From: Paradesertivirga superstes
GTDB lineage: Bacteria; Bacteroidota; Bacteroidia; Sphingobacteriales; Sphingobacteriaceae
Length of the DNA stretch: 64,000 bases
NCBI RefSeq assembly: GCF_037622515.1
Contig: NZ_JBBJCN010000005.1
Coordinates: 186,001 to 250,000, forward strand
Direction of reading: 5' to 3'
Under the pieces are notes generated by a model that did not search any database, was not told the origin of the DNA, and saw only the letters and a list, made by a program, of their open reading frames with translations. Below are positions 1 to 9,753 of the stretch, piece by piece. A program made the translations under genes and the position numbers. Numbering within the stretch: the first letter of the stretch is position 1; every line of letters starts with the position of its first letter.

Positions 1-1942
1 ATTCATTCTGAGAAATTAAAGGCATGTAAGGTATTACAATTTGTTTCAGCGCTTTGATGCTTATAAATGGCATTGCAGCGCCACTTCTCTTTTGTTCAAT
101 TTGGCTTACAACTACCGGGGAATAAAGCTGATAATACAGATACTCAAGATTTAGAGAATGCTGTCCGGTAGGTACCAATGAGAAGACCCCCGTATGAGTG
201 ATTATTTCTGGAATCTTGGAACTCGGTTTAAAATAAGTCGGTTTCAAATTATCCCCGAGTCGTGCGACTAAAAGCATTTCTGACCTAAAAACGAGACGTT
301 GGTAGTTTGGAGACCTAACATAATTTTCAAATCTATTAGATGAAAGATACATATCCAGGATATCTTTTTCTAAGTTCTCTATCTTGATATATGGTATACC
401 TTCACTATACCCTATATCTCCCCTGTTGTTAATCGTATTTCCAGCCTGTATATGCACTAAATCAGATAAGAGGACAGCTTTATTTTCATTAAGTAGGTTA
501 TTTACCTCTTTAAAAGTTTCGATATAAAACTTAACTTGAAGGGTATCTCTGATTAAAATATCTGCTGTGGAAACTATCTGAACAGTGTTATCGTCTATAT
601 ATTTTTCCTTATACGAATCGATAACCTGCTTTGTATTAAATTTTATGTTCCTATTGCTGGTTCCGGTATTTTCGACATTTATAAATTTCACGTGGCCGAT
701 TAAGTAAGAAGGCTTTCTTTTACTTAATACTATAATTGACGCTTTTCCATTTGTATATGGTTTCAAGCTTCCGGAAGGGAGACTTATCACAGTTTCTATG
801 AAATCTTCTCGCAATAGCAAGTTCCGGACCTTCTGTTCACTTCCTCCAGAATCAAGAAATGAATCAGAAACCGTGAACACCGCTTTTCCTTTGCTGTTTA
901 ATTTAGATAATATAAAAAGAACCAGACTACTTAGCCCTCGTCCACTCTTTGGAAGCTGAATATCCCAACGAGAATTCAACTCTAACTGGATATCAGGATT
1001 AGGGGCACTCAATAATGGAAGATCACCGATAATGTAATCGTAGCTATTATCTGACTTTAACTCATTAAAACAGTCTTCTGTTTTAATTTCAACATGAAAC
1101 GCCCCATTCATTACCAGGTTCATGAATGCTAATTGAGTAGTTCGATAGTTGATTTCTGTACCTTTGATGTAGAGAGATTCTCTACTTACCTTAAACGCTT
1201 TTGTCAATAATCCTGCAGTTCCGCAAACAGGATCATACAAGCTTCCACCTTTAGGATTTAATATCCCTACCATTAACTCACTAACTTGATGAGGTGTACG
1301 AACTAATTCAGACTTAAAATTATCTGATAAATTGAGCTCTAGAATATACTCAAACGCAGCACCAAATTCTTCGGTTGAAAGTAGGCTTGTATCTATAGCT
1401 TCTAGATTTAATATTACATCTCTTAGTTTTTCTAAATCAAGTCTTTCTAGTAAGTTACTGATATCGGTGAAAATGTGAACCGGAAATCGGTTGTCACTAT
1501 CAATGTAAGATATGCTTTGCAGCCAGTCACGGCTGTGCGTTGACTTCAATAAACCGTATGACTTATAAGTTGGAAGAGTAATCTGTTTGGAAATTTCCGA
1601 ATCCGGACTTAAGTCATAAAGTCTTTTATAAAAGAATAAGCCCGCTATGATAAACTGCAAATCCGTATTGGTATAGGTGCCCCTTAAAATATTTGCAATG
1701 TACCAGTATGAAGAAAGCAGCGCGTTCCACCTCTTATCACTACTAAGAATAATGCGGCCGTTAATATTGTCGAACAGATGAGAGTATTGATTAACTCTGG
1801 CATCAATCTGACTGCTAGTTAATAGCTTAGAATCACCTCGTTTGTATAGCTGTCTAGAATTTATCTCTTGTGCTATTTCAACCGGTGTTAAAGGGAAACT
1901 CGTTTCTTCTAAGACTAGATAAATAGCTTCATGTAACTTCAT
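1..1942 (-). CDS. N-6 DNA methylase with N-terminal HARE-HTH-like domain and C-terminal specificity domain (3' end outside window)
   Basis: The reading frame is open from ATG at 1942 to the left edge, about 647 codons, with no stop in the stretches I translated. Residues 1-70 (MKLHEAIYLVLEE.. to ..YSHLFDNINGRI) have the pattern of the HARE-HTH winged helix found on restriction proteins. The middle carries a SAM-binding motif I, YDPVCGTAGLL, near residue 235. The position of catalytic motif IV reads YDYIIGDLPLLSA instead of the usual (N/D)PP(Y/F/W), so activity is uncertain. The last 170 or so residues (VHIQAGNT.., YIKIENL.., LVARLGDN.., ISIKALKQIVIP) look like one HsdS-type target recognition domain. 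This would be a single-chain modification-specificity protein. It follows the 219-residue gene and the Mrr-like nuclease on the same strand, and the three may form one module. Confidence 0.8.
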   Translation of the reverse strand, partial: MKLHEAIYLVLEETSFPLTPVEIAQEINSRQLYKRGDSKLLTSSQIDARVNQYSHLFDNINGRIILSSDKRWNALLSSYWYIANILRGTYTNTDLQFIIAGLFFYKRLYDLSPDSEISKQITLPTYKSYGLLKSTHSRDWLQSISYIDSDNRFPVHIFTDISNLLERLDLEKLRDVILNLEAIDTSLLSTEEFGAAFEYILELNLSDNFKSELVRTPHQVSELMVGILNPKGGSLYDPVCGTAGLLTKAFKVSRESLYIKGTEINYRTTQLAFMNLVMNGAFHVEIKTEDCFNELKSDNSYDYIIGDLPLLSAPNPDIQLELNSRWDIQLPKSGRGLSSLVLFILSKLNSKGKAVFTVSDSFLDSGGSEQKVRNLLLREDFIETVISLPSGSLKPYTNGKASIIVLSKRKPSYLIGHVKFINVENTGTSNRNIKFNTKQVIDSYKEKYIDDNTVQIVSTADILIRDTLQVKFYIETFKEVNNLLNENKAVLLSDLVHIQAGNTINNRGDIGYSEGIPYIKIENLEKDILDMYLSSNRFENYVRSPNYQRLVFRSEMLLVARLGDNLKPTYFKPSSKIPEIITHTGVFSLVPTGQHSLNLEYLYYQLYSPVVVSQIEQKRSGAAMPFISIKALKQIVIPYMPLISQNE

Positions 1943-2179
1943 AATACGTAATTAATAAATAATAGGCGTAATTCCTTACCCTTGCTTTTGTTAGCATTTT
2001 CCCCCCACTTTGGCGCAAGCATGCAGCCTTAGCCCTGGGCGAATGGCTGCTTGTGCCTTTGCATACCAGACTCAGATTCGCATTCTCAATCTGTTGTTTG
2101 TTTTCATTTAAAGCACAAGTACCCTCTGCTCATTGCCACCCTGCATACTTGCTCTAAAGGGGGCTACACAGACTTGCGG

Positions 2180-2839
2180 TTATTTAACCATCTGGTAAAT
2201 CCTATTAAATAATTCAGTCGTCAATCCACACTGATCAGAACTGGCCCCTAAATAATTATCTGGTTTACGATAACAACCAGTTCTCTGAATTCTAAGAAGC
2301 ATAGGATTAAGTTCTTCGGTAGTAATACCTATCTTGTTACATACTTCCAATTTAAAATCATCCCAATAAGAGCTCATGTTTTTCATCCGAAAAACTTCAT
2401 CCTTATCTGCAAATTTTTCTTCATATTTAAACTTAATCATTAGAATTGCAAACTCCCTATCCGTCAATTCATTAAAGATTGCAGTGTAGTCTTCAAACTG
2501 GTCTATGTTAATCTCGCCTTTATACAAATGTTTTAAAATTTTTGCAAATCTTTCTATTTTTTCATCGGATCTTGTTCTTAATACATAGTTAACCGTAGAA
2601 AAATAAGCATGCAAAAATTCTTGATTTTCTATTACGTCAGGAGATAATACCGCTTCCCCCGTGTTTTGCTGAAAAAAAATTTTTATTTTTTTTTCTTTAT
2701 ACTCAGTAATGTACTTTCCAAGCAATCCATCTATTACAGAACCGATGGGAAAACCACCTAAGTTTAGTAATTCCACTAGACTTTTTACGGTTGGATTTTC
2801 CTGATACAAGTCTAAAAGATTCTCAAGAGTTTCTCCCAT
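2180..2839 (-). CDS. Conserved-looking hypothetical protein in the restriction island
   Basis: This 219-residue protein was not recognised. It has no signal peptide and no clear membrane segment. It is largely predicted-helical and charged. A short glycine-rich stretch (NLGGFPIGSVIDGLLGKYI, about residues 26-44) is followed by helices rich in Lys, Glu and aromatic residues, and the C-terminus contains CNKIGIT and QRTGCYRKP. The start ATG lies 33 bases after the stop of the Mrr-like nuclease gene on the same strand, which suggests co-transcription. A 237-base gap separates its stop from the downstream methylase start. The neighbours suggest a part in a defence module, but nothing in the sequence shows an enzymatic activity. 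Confidence 0.75.
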   Translation of the reverse strand: MGETLENLLDLYQENPTVKSLVELLNLGGFPIGSVIDGLLGKYITEYKEKKIKIFFQQNTGEAVLSPDVIENQEFLHAYFSTVNYVLRTRSDEKIERFAKILKHLYKGEINIDQFEDYTAIFNELTDREFAILMIKFKYEEKFADKDEVFRMKNMSSYWDDFKLEVCNKIGITTEELNPMLLRIQRTGCYRKPDNYLGASSDQCGLTTELFNRIYQMVK

Positions 2840-2872
2840 TGCTTAACATTAAAATTGTTTTAGGTTTGCCAG

Positions 2873-3625
2873 TTATGCCCACTTTCTAAGTTTCTTGCCA
2901 TAGGCCTCATCAAATTCTTTTACAGCCAACAAGCAAGTAGCATATAAAGAGTCAAAATATGTCATTAAGCAAGTAACTGGTTTTCCATTAAGTTGTTCTC
3001 CCTCTTTTCTTATTCTATTATCTATATACTCCAACATTAATTTTCCACTCATCACATCTTTATAAAGTATTCGCATAGTAGATGAGGATGTAGCATAATA
3101 CTTTTTCATTAATCCGTTGATATGTAACTGTTTTTCACGTGTTAACTTATCGTATTCCCGAGCTGCAAAAGTTTCAAGGGGATCGCAGTATTTCCTTAAT
3201 GGATAACCCACCTCTTCAAGTGAATCGATTACTGATTCTAACCAACGAGATCTAAATGAATTTTGAAATTCATCAAATGTTAAAAGCGCAACATTTGAGT
3301 TTTTAGCAGCCTCGAATGCACCCGATTGAAACCCATTTTTTGATATAATGAGCCCCATATTAGCTCCATAATCTGCAATTACAGATCTGAAAGAATGAAT
3401 TATGGTTTTTGGGACAGCACTTGTCCAATATTTGCACTCAACTATATTTATATCAACTAAATGATCTGTTGTTTTTTCACAATATACATCGACGTTTACC
3501 ACTCCCCTTGCTGTTTGAATATCCTTTTCTACTGTTGCATTAAAGCCAAGATCTAAATATATCTTAGCAACTTTGTTTTGCAAATCACGCCAGTCAGAAG
3601 GTTCTAAATTATAAATAGGGATCAT
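2873..3625 (-). CDS. Mrr-like restriction endonuclease (PD-(D/E)XK fold)
   Basis: This 250-residue protein has an N-terminal nuclease domain of the Mrr/type IV restriction kind. Residues 15-120 contain a conserved helix (NKVAKIYLDLGF), then NVDVYCEK supplying the acidic residue, and INIVECKYW supplying the E-x-K pair of a PD-(D/E)XK site. They end with a strand-loop-helix (LIISKNGFQSGAFEAAKNS) that is typical after the catalytic core. The C-terminal half has no recognisable domain. Mrr relatives cut DNA, often methylated DNA. It is unclear whether this one cuts modified DNA or works with the adjacent methylase-like protein. It starts 71 bases after the hsdR stop, so it may be read as the tail of the hsd operon. 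Confidence 0.82.
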   Translation of the reverse strand: MIPIYNLEPSDWRDLQNKVAKIYLDLGFNATVEKDIQTARGVVNVDVYCEKTTDHLVDINIVECKYWTSAVPKTIIHSFRSVIADYGANMGLIISKNGFQSGAFEAAKNSNVALLTFDEFQNSFRSRWLESVIDSLEEVGYPLRKYCDPLETFAAREYDKLTREKQLHINGLMKKYYATSSSTMRILYKDVMSGKLMLEYIDNRIRKEGEQLNGKPVTCLMTYFDSLYATCLLAVKEFDEAYGKKLRKWA

Positions 3626-3696
3626 TGGAGTTTATGTTAATTGAAATTTTCTGCGAGTGTGTAACTAAATTGTATCCCCTATTTATTTTTAACCCC

Positions 3697-6600
3697 CTAT
3701 CCATTCAAACTATTATAAACCTTCTTCAACATATAACTCCTCACCAGCCCTCCAAACTCCTGATCATCCATCATCTTAGAAAAAATATCCTGGTTCTGCT
3801 CCATGCGGCCAATTAGCTTATCCATGAAGATATCATCAAAGCCGAATTTGAAATTTTCAATGGTATTCGATCTGGCTTGCTGAACTAATTTAGAATCTGC
3901 AATTAATTCCGCTTCTATCTGGTCGAAGAACAATTTGTCGGCATCACCAAACTCCGTTGAAAACCTCTTATTCAACACCTCAATAATTTCCGAAAGGGCA
4001 GCCCTTTCCTCCTTGTTCATCCGGATGCCGGATTCATTTGAACCATCCAAGCCATACTCTCCAAGAGGCTCAAGCGCTATGTTAGTTTCACTGATTCGTT
4101 GCAGTCTGTAGTATTCCAGTGAAACCTCGTCGCCTAGTTTAAAGCGGTCGCTACTGTTACGTGGAAGGGTGCGAAGCAGAAACTTGCCGTAGGTATATAG
4201 CTTTTCCAACCCCACATCCTTAAAGGGCATTATTTGAGTAAGGAAAGAATACAAGCGCACAAACGACTGAAGGGAATTCTTAAAGCCTTCCTGCGTAGAC
4301 TGTGTGGTGATGATATCATCACTGGTATTCTCCAGAGGCAGTTGTTTGTAGCGGTCTACCGCCGGACCCATATACGCATACAGCTTCTTTTGCTCCGTAG
4401 CCGAAAAAGCTTTCGCCGATTTAAAATAAACATTGCAGAAATTATCTACTTCCGTATCCCAAATAACCTGCGCTTTTGTAATCTCGGTCTTTAAATCGTA
4501 TAAATGATTCGGGTCGGTGGTTGTTTCTACAGTAGTTAATTCGTAGTAGGGCTGAAAGGAATCTAATATGTCCTGTGTTTCGTTGGCGAAATCCAGCACA
4601 AAAGTATCTTCCTTTCCGGCGCTCATGCGGTTGAGGCGGGAAAGTGTTTGCACCGCCTTAACGCCTGACAGTTTCTTATCTACATACATGGTATGCAGTA
4701 AGGGCTGGTCGAAACCGGTTTGGTATTTATCTGCTACCAGCAGTAACTGGTATTCGTTGGTATTAAACTTCTTTGGAAGTTCCTTTTCTTTAAAGCCGTT
4801 TAGTTCAACTTCAGTGACTCCTTCGGGATACATGTCATACATCACCTTGGCCGAAAAAGCTACTATAGTTTTTATATCAGTATAGTTTTTCTCTTTGATG
4901 TAGCGGTCGAACTCCTCTTTATAACGCACTGCATGCAAACGCGAACTGGTTACTACCATTGCTTTTGCCTTGCCACCAATCTTCTTAGAAACCACCTGTC
5001 TGAAATGCTCCACCATTACTTCGGTTTTCTGAGCCAAGTTATGTGGGTGCAGCGATAGAAAACGAGCGATTGCCCGTGCTGCCTGCTTTTTATTAACCGC
5101 CGGGTCGTCTTCTATTTGCTTAGACAGCTTAAAGAAAGTTTTGTAAGTAGTGTAATTGCTTAGCACATCTAAAATAAAGCCTTCTTCAATGGCCTGCTTC
5201 ATGGAATATACATGAAAGGGCTTTGGAATGCCTTTGGTATCCGGTGTGCCGAACACTTCAATGGTTTTGGCTTTAGGTGTTGCCGTAAAAGCAAAGAAGC
5301 TTAAATTGTCCTGCTTGCCTCGGGCCTGCATCGACTTGCGAATTTCATCCTCGGCATCTTCATCTAAGCCGGAATATGTTTCTTCCTGCTCCGCCTCTTC
5401 CAGTGATTTAGCGGCAAGCACTTCTTTCATTTTCTTTGTCGCTTCGCCGCCTTGCGATGAATGTGCCTCATCTATTATTACTGCATACTTGCGATTAGGC
5501 AAGGTTTCTATCTTGTCTAAGATGAAAGGAAACTTTTGCAGCGTGGTGATAATGATATTTGAACCGGAAGAAATAGCATCAGAAAGCTGCTGCGAATCTT
5601 TATCTATTTTATGTACAACGCCTTGCTTGTGTTCAAACTGATAAATGGTGTTTTGCAGCTGGTTGTCTAATACTTTTCTGTCAGTTATTACAATGACTGA
5701 ATCAAAAATACGCTCGTTGCTGGCATCATGCAGACTGGATAAGCGATACGATAACCAAGCGATGGAATTGGACTTACCCGAACCTGCGGAATGCTGTATC
5801 AGGTAATTTTTGCCTGCACCATGTTCACGAGCATTCCTTTCCAATTTGCGAACCACCTGTAATTGGTGGTAACGCGGAAACACCATCGTTTCTTTAACCT
5901 TGCTAACACCATCGAACTCGTATTCTTCCGAACTTAAATGAAGGAACTTGCCGATGATATCCATAAAGCTATCCTTCGCCCATACATATTCCCATAAGTA
6001 GGAGGTACGGTAACCATCCGGGTTTAGCGGATTACCCGCGCCGTTATCTTTACCTATATTAAAAGGAAGGTAACGGGTACTTTTTCCGGCGAGCTTGGTA
6101 GTCATAGAACATTCGTCGGCATCCAAAGCGAAATGCACCAGGCTGCGTTTTTTAAACTGGAAGATTGGTTCCGTTGCTTCCCTGTCGTATACGTATTGCT
6201 TTTTGGCGTGGTTAATATCCTGACCAGTAAACTGATTTTTTAACTCAACGGTAGCGATAGGCAAACCGTTTAAGCTTAAAACCATATCCAGCGAATTGCT
6301 GCCCTTACGCTCGTAAAATAGCTGGCGGGTTACCGATAGCTGATTGCTTTGGTATTGCAGTTCTGCATTGGCGTTAAGGGTCGACTCGGGTTTTAAATAA
6401 CCCATTTTAAACTTTACACCATAATCGGTAAAGCCGTTACGAATTACATCCAGCGTACCTCGTAAATCCAATTCCTTTAATAAGCGCTGGAGAACTTTTT
6501 TCTCAATATCTGTTTTATGGATGTTTGAGATTTTATCCCATTCTTTAGGTTGAGATGCTTTCAGAAAACCCGTGATATAACCGGGAAATAAACCCAGTTC

Positions 6601-6705
6601 TGCATCAAAATCATCGGAGAAACCTTTTATATAGCCTCCCTGGCTGGTTAACGATTCTTCTATTGCTGCTTCAAATGTTTGTTCGGTGTGGATTCCTTTT
6701 GCCAT
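3697..6705 (-). CDS. hsdR: Type I restriction enzyme, R (motor and nuclease) subunit HsdR
   Basis: This 1002-residue protein is the ATP-dependent DNA translocase and nuclease subunit of a type I system. The N-terminal nuclease domain has its PD-(D/E)XK site at about D140 and E154-L-K (TVELKNQ). The superfamily 2 motor follows, with Walker A SAGSGKS near 306-312, the DEAH box IDEAHSS near 411-417, FTATPK near 475, and a second RecA lobe with the conserved LVADKYQTGFD and QTLSRLNR segments. Length and domain order are normal and the gene appears intact. It starts 4 bases after the hsdS stop, consistent with translational coupling in an hsdM-hsdS-hsdR operon. It needs HsdM and HsdS to act at sites set by HsdS. 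Confidence 0.97.
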   Translation of the reverse strand: MAKGIHTEQTFEAAIEESLTSQGGYIKGFSDDFDAELGLFPGYITGFLKASQPKEWDKISNIHKTDIEKKVLQRLLKELDLRGTLDVIRNGFTDYGVKFKMGYLKPESTLNANAELQYQSNQLSVTRQLFYERKGSNSLDMVLSLNGLPIATVELKNQFTGQDINHAKKQYVYDREATEPIFQFKKRSLVHFALDADECSMTTKLAGKSTRYLPFNIGKDNGAGNPLNPDGYRTSYLWEYVWAKDSFMDIIGKFLHLSSEEYEFDGVSKVKETMVFPRYHQLQVVRKLERNAREHGAGKNYLIQHSAGSGKSNSIAWLSYRLSSLHDASNERIFDSVIVITDRKVLDNQLQNTIYQFEHKQGVVHKIDKDSQQLSDAISSGSNIIITTLQKFPFILDKIETLPNRKYAVIIDEAHSSQGGEATKKMKEVLAAKSLEEAEQEETYSGLDEDAEDEIRKSMQARGKQDNLSFFAFTATPKAKTIEVFGTPDTKGIPKPFHVYSMKQAIEEGFILDVLSNYTTYKTFFKLSKQIEDDPAVNKKQAARAIARFLSLHPHNLAQKTEVMVEHFRQVVSKKIGGKAKAMVVTSSRLHAVRYKEEFDRYIKEKNYTDIKTIVAFSAKVMYDMYPEGVTEVELNGFKEKELPKKFNTNEYQLLLVADKYQTGFDQPLLHTMYVDKKLSGVKAVQTLSRLNRMSAGKEDTFVLDFANETQDILDSFQPYYELTTVETTTDPNHLYDLKTEITKAQVIWDTEVDNFCNVYFKSAKAFSATEQKKLYAYMGPAVDRYKQLPLENTSDDIITTQSTQEGFKNSLQSFVRLYSFLTQIMPFKDVGLEKLYTYGKFLLRTLPRNSSDRFKLGDEVSLEYYRLQRISETNIALEPLGEYGLDGSNESGIRMNKEERAALSEIIEVLNKRFSTEFGDADKLFFDQIEAELIADSKLVQQARSNTIENFKFGFDDIFMDKLIGRMEQNQDIFSKMMDDQEFGGLVRSYMLKKVYNSLNG

Positions 6706-6709
6706 GCTT

Positions 6710-8044
6710 TCAGGAGACTAGTTCGGTAGATTCTGCTATAACCTCATCTCTTACATCTACTTTACCCGTCACTACTTCTGAAATTAAGGCTGTTTTATAT
6801 TCTTTTAGGAGTCGGATTTCTTGTTGGGCATTCTTTTTTATCAAATCAATTTCTCTGTTCTTATCATCAATGAAACGAGAAATTTCGTTCTGTTCGGTAG
6901 ATGAATTCGGTAGTGCTATCCAAAAATTATTTAACGTACTAGTAGTTAATTGGTTGATAGTGGCAGTGAGAAATAATGCAGATTGAGAGGTAAATATAGA
7001 AGAATTAAAATAATGCTTCAAGAATTTCCAATTCGGAGATCTAAAGATCATCATAAAGGCTCCAAATGTACTACCTTCCATATCCTTGTCAATGCATATA
7101 TTTTTTCCGATAAGATTCTTACTACCATTTCTTGAACAGATTAAAATATCACCTCGCTTTAATGTTAACTTCACTGGTATTTTACTATTTACATACACAT
7201 TATCTTTTAAGCTCAGCTCTCCGTTTTGTATATTGGAAGACCTTAAGACAAGAGTTCCCTCATTTTCTTCTACAACATTATTCGGTGCATAGGTCAGTCC
7301 GCCAAAAGCGGACCCAATAAATTTCAAACGTTTCAATTCCCAATGGTTTGGTATTTTGCCTATCCATTCAACCCCGCTATCCTTCATCGGCCCATCAGGA
7401 TTTAAACCTTTGGTTACTGACTGGTTAATAATAGCAGTACGTTCTTCATTTAACAGCTCAATAAGCTTTTCCTTATCAGTGATGAGTTTATCTATTTGAG
7501 TTGTTTTATGGTCGAGGTATTGAGCTATTTGGGTTTGTTCTTCGATGGTCGGAACAGGGATATAGAAGGACTTTAGTGTCCCCGTAGGTAATTCTTTAAA
7601 CGTTGAACCTTCTCCTAAAGACTCCAAAAAAGGCCTTGCGTGTTTTAGGAAATAATAGCAATAGACGTTGTTAATTGCCGTTGGTATAACAGTCTTACAC
7701 CCTTGATTAGTACAAGCTTGAATATCTAAAATGCCTATATGTCCGATAGGAGCCCTCGTAGATATTACTACAGAGCCTTTACTCGCCATTCGGGTTCCAC
7801 AACTCTCGTACCCCTCTTTTGTGATAGTCCTTCTTGTGTTTACTATTAATCTGTCTTTTAACTTCCCTAAATCGTCAGTTGTTACCCAGTTAACATCTCC
7901 ATCCCAGTATTTGTCTTCAGAACTGCTTGGAGTGGAGCCATTTTGGATTGTTGAAACATGTTTGAGTGCTACACATTGCCATCCCTTCGGTATGCATCCA
8001 ATCCATTCAACACTAGAATCTCTATAATCTTTATACCTCTTCAT
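6710..8044 (-). CDS. hsdS: Type I restriction-modification specificity subunit HsdS
   Basis: This 444-residue protein has two target recognition domains. Each opens with the same signature: SVEWIGCIPKGW near residue 10 and GVEWIGKIPNHW near residue 222. Each is followed by a coiled helical spacer (the first with TQIAQYLDHKTTQIDKLI, the second with NEISRFIDDKNREIDLIKK). HsdS reads the bipartite DNA target and joins two HsdM subunits. The start codon overlaps the hsdM stop by one base, and hsdR follows 4 bases after its stop. The two TRDs differ in sequence, as expected for an asymmetric target. The recognition sequence cannot be read from the protein. I saw no extra silent hsdS cassette nearby, so shuffling is not indicated. 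Confidence 0.96.
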   Translation of the reverse strand: MKRYKDYRDSSVEWIGCIPKGWQCVALKHVSTIQNGSTPSSSEDKYWDGDVNWVTTDDLGKLKDRLIVNTRRTITKEGYESCGTRMASKGSVVISTRAPIGHIGILDIQACTNQGCKTVIPTAINNVYCYYFLKHARPFLESLGEGSTFKELPTGTLKSFYIPVPTIEEQTQIAQYLDHKTTQIDKLITDKEKLIELLNEERTAIINQSVTKGLNPDGPMKDSGVEWIGKIPNHWELKRLKFIGSAFGGLTYAPNNVVEENEGTLVLRSSNIQNGELSLKDNVYVNSKIPVKLTLKRGDILICSRNGSKNLIGKNICIDKDMEGSTFGAFMMIFRSPNWKFLKHYFNSSIFTSQSALFLTATINQLTTSTLNNFWIALPNSSTEQNEISRFIDDKNREIDLIKKNAQQEIRLLKEYKTALISEVVTGKVDVRDEVIAESTELVS

Positions 8045-9753
8045 TAAGCAATCACCTCTTTAATTAACCCCAATGTTTCCTCTTCCAATGCCATGATATC
8101 TTTTCGGATATCCTCTAAAGAACGGAGCGGCTTATACTGGTAAAAGTATTTGGTGAAGTTAATTTCATAACCCACTTTAGTTTTGCTTTCGTCAACCCAG
8201 GCATCGGGCACATGCGGCAATACTTCCTTTTTAATGTATTCGGGTATATCCTGCTTTAGTGGAATGTTTTCAGTATCACGCAGACTGCTGTCGGCTTTTG
8301 GCTTTCCGTTCTTATCTGTTTTGATATTTCCTTTGGCATCTCGCTCGGGTCGTTCTACCGTTACCTTGTAATAGCCAAAGTCTTTATTGTCAAATATCTT
8401 GCTGTATTCATTAGCCACAAAATCGCCGTAAGCTTTGGTGAGTTCGGCAATATGACTGTTGCTTAGTTCATTTCGTTTATTACCCAGAGATTTGCTCATT
8501 TTCTTAAAGAAATCTACGGCGTTTATCAACTGAACTTTCCCTTTCCGCTCTACAGGTTTATGATTAGACAGCAGCCAAATGTAGGTGCTGATACCTGTAT
8601 TGTAAAACAACTGGTTGGGCAGGGCGATAACCGCTTCCAGCATATCGTTCTCTATGATCCACTGACGTATGCTCGATTCGTTCTTTGTAGAGCTTGGGCT
8701 GCCTGAGAACAATGGAGAGCCATTAAACACAATCGCCAAACGGGAACCTTCAGGTTTCATTTTAGAAATCAGGTTCATCAGGAACAGAAAAGAGCCATCG
8801 CTGGTAGATGGCAGACCTGCCCCAAACCGTCCGCCAAAGCCTTTCTCCTCGTGTTCGGCTTTTACCTTTTTCGCAATCTTCTCCCACTTTACACCAAAAG
8901 GAGGATTGGTAATCAAGTAATCGAACTTCTGATTAGCTAAATGGTCCTCCGAAATGCTGTTGCCTTTTTTAATGTTTACCGGGTTCTGCCCTTTAATCAG
9001 CATATCCGATTTACAGATGGCGTATGATTCGGGGTTCAGCTCTTGTCCGAAAACTTCTAAACGGGCATCCGGGTTCAGCTCATTGAGGTATTCTTCGGCA
9101 ACGCTTAACATGCCGCCGGTTCCGGCACAGCAGTCGTATATCGTTTTAACAATTCCTTTTTGAGTTAAAATTTCCCTGTCGTTTAAAAATAGCAGGTTGA
9201 TCATTAATCGAATAACTTCCCGCGGAGTAAAGTGCTCCCCGGCAGTTTCGTTGGATATTTCCGCAAACTTGCGTATCAGTTCTTCGAAGAGATAACCCAT
9301 TTCCATGCTGCTTACCTTGTTCGGGTGCAGGTCTATTTCCTGGAAACGTTTAACCACCATAAACAAGAGGTTATTATCGTCCATGCGGTTAATCTGGTTA
9401 TCAAACTCAAATTGTTCGATAATTTCGCGGGCATCAGCAGAGAAACCGTTGATGTAATCTCTAAGGTTCGCGGCTATGTTGTTCGGGTCGGCAATCAACT
9501 TATCGAAGGTAAACTGACTGCGGTTATGGAAATTGTAGCCAGCTACTTTATTCAGAATAGGGTCGATATTCTGTACTTTAACGAATTTTGCTTGCTCTAA
9601 TACTTTCTCTTTTGTTTTTTCCAGCACACAATCCATCCTTCGTAAAACGGTTAAAGGCAATATTACTTTACCGTAATCGCTTTGCTTATAATCACCACGC
9701 AACAAGTCGGCTATAGCCCATATAAAGTTGGCGGTCTCTTTAAAATTCTTCAT
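8044..9753 (-). CDS. hsdM: Type I restriction-modification methyltransferase subunit HsdM
   Basis: This 569-residue N6-adenine methyltransferase is the first gene of the operon. The N-terminal helical HsdM_N domain (IWAIADLLRG, LPLTVLRRMD) is followed by the catalytic domain. The SAM-binding motif I is DCCAGTGGML near 207-216 and the catalytic motif IV is NPPFG near 283-287, both canonical. With HsdS it methylates adenine in the host target, and with HsdR it forms the restriction complex. The C-terminus carries a charged insert (ERDAKGNIKTDKNGKPKAD) often seen in such subunits. Its stop overlaps the hsdS start (TAATG arrangement). Confidence 0.97.
   Translation of the reverse strand: MKNFKETANFIWAIADLLRGDYKQSDYGKVILPLTVLRRMDCVLEKTKEKVLEQAKFVKVQNIDPILNKVAGYNFHNRSQFTFDKLIADPNNIAANLRDYINGFSADAREIIEQFEFDNQINRMDDNNLLFMVVKRFQEIDLHPNKVSSMEMGYLFEELIRKFAEISNETAGEHFTPREVIRLMINLLFLNDREILTQKGIVKTIYDCCAGTGGMLSVAEEYLNELNPDARLEVFGQELNPESYAICKSDMLIKGQNPVNIKKGNSISEDHLANQKFDYLITNPPFGVKWEKIAKKVKAEHEEKGFGGRFGAGLPSTSDGSFLFLMNLISKMKPEGSRLAIVFNGSPLFSGSPSSTKNESSIRQWIIENDMLEAVIALPNQLFYNTGISTYIWLLSNHKPVERKGKVQLINAVDFFKKMSKSLGNKRNELSNSHIAELTKAYGDFVANEYSKIFDNKDFGYYKVTVERPERDAKGNIKTDKNGKPKADSSLRDTENIPLKQDIPEYIKKEVLPHVPDAWVDESKTKVGYEINFTKYFYQYKPLRSLEDIRKDIMALEEETLGLIKEVIA

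Noticed and set aside
3625..3816. A 63-residue plus-strand frame between the Mrr-like gene and hsdR
   Set aside because: It lies mostly over the end of hsdR on the other strand and has no recognisable features.
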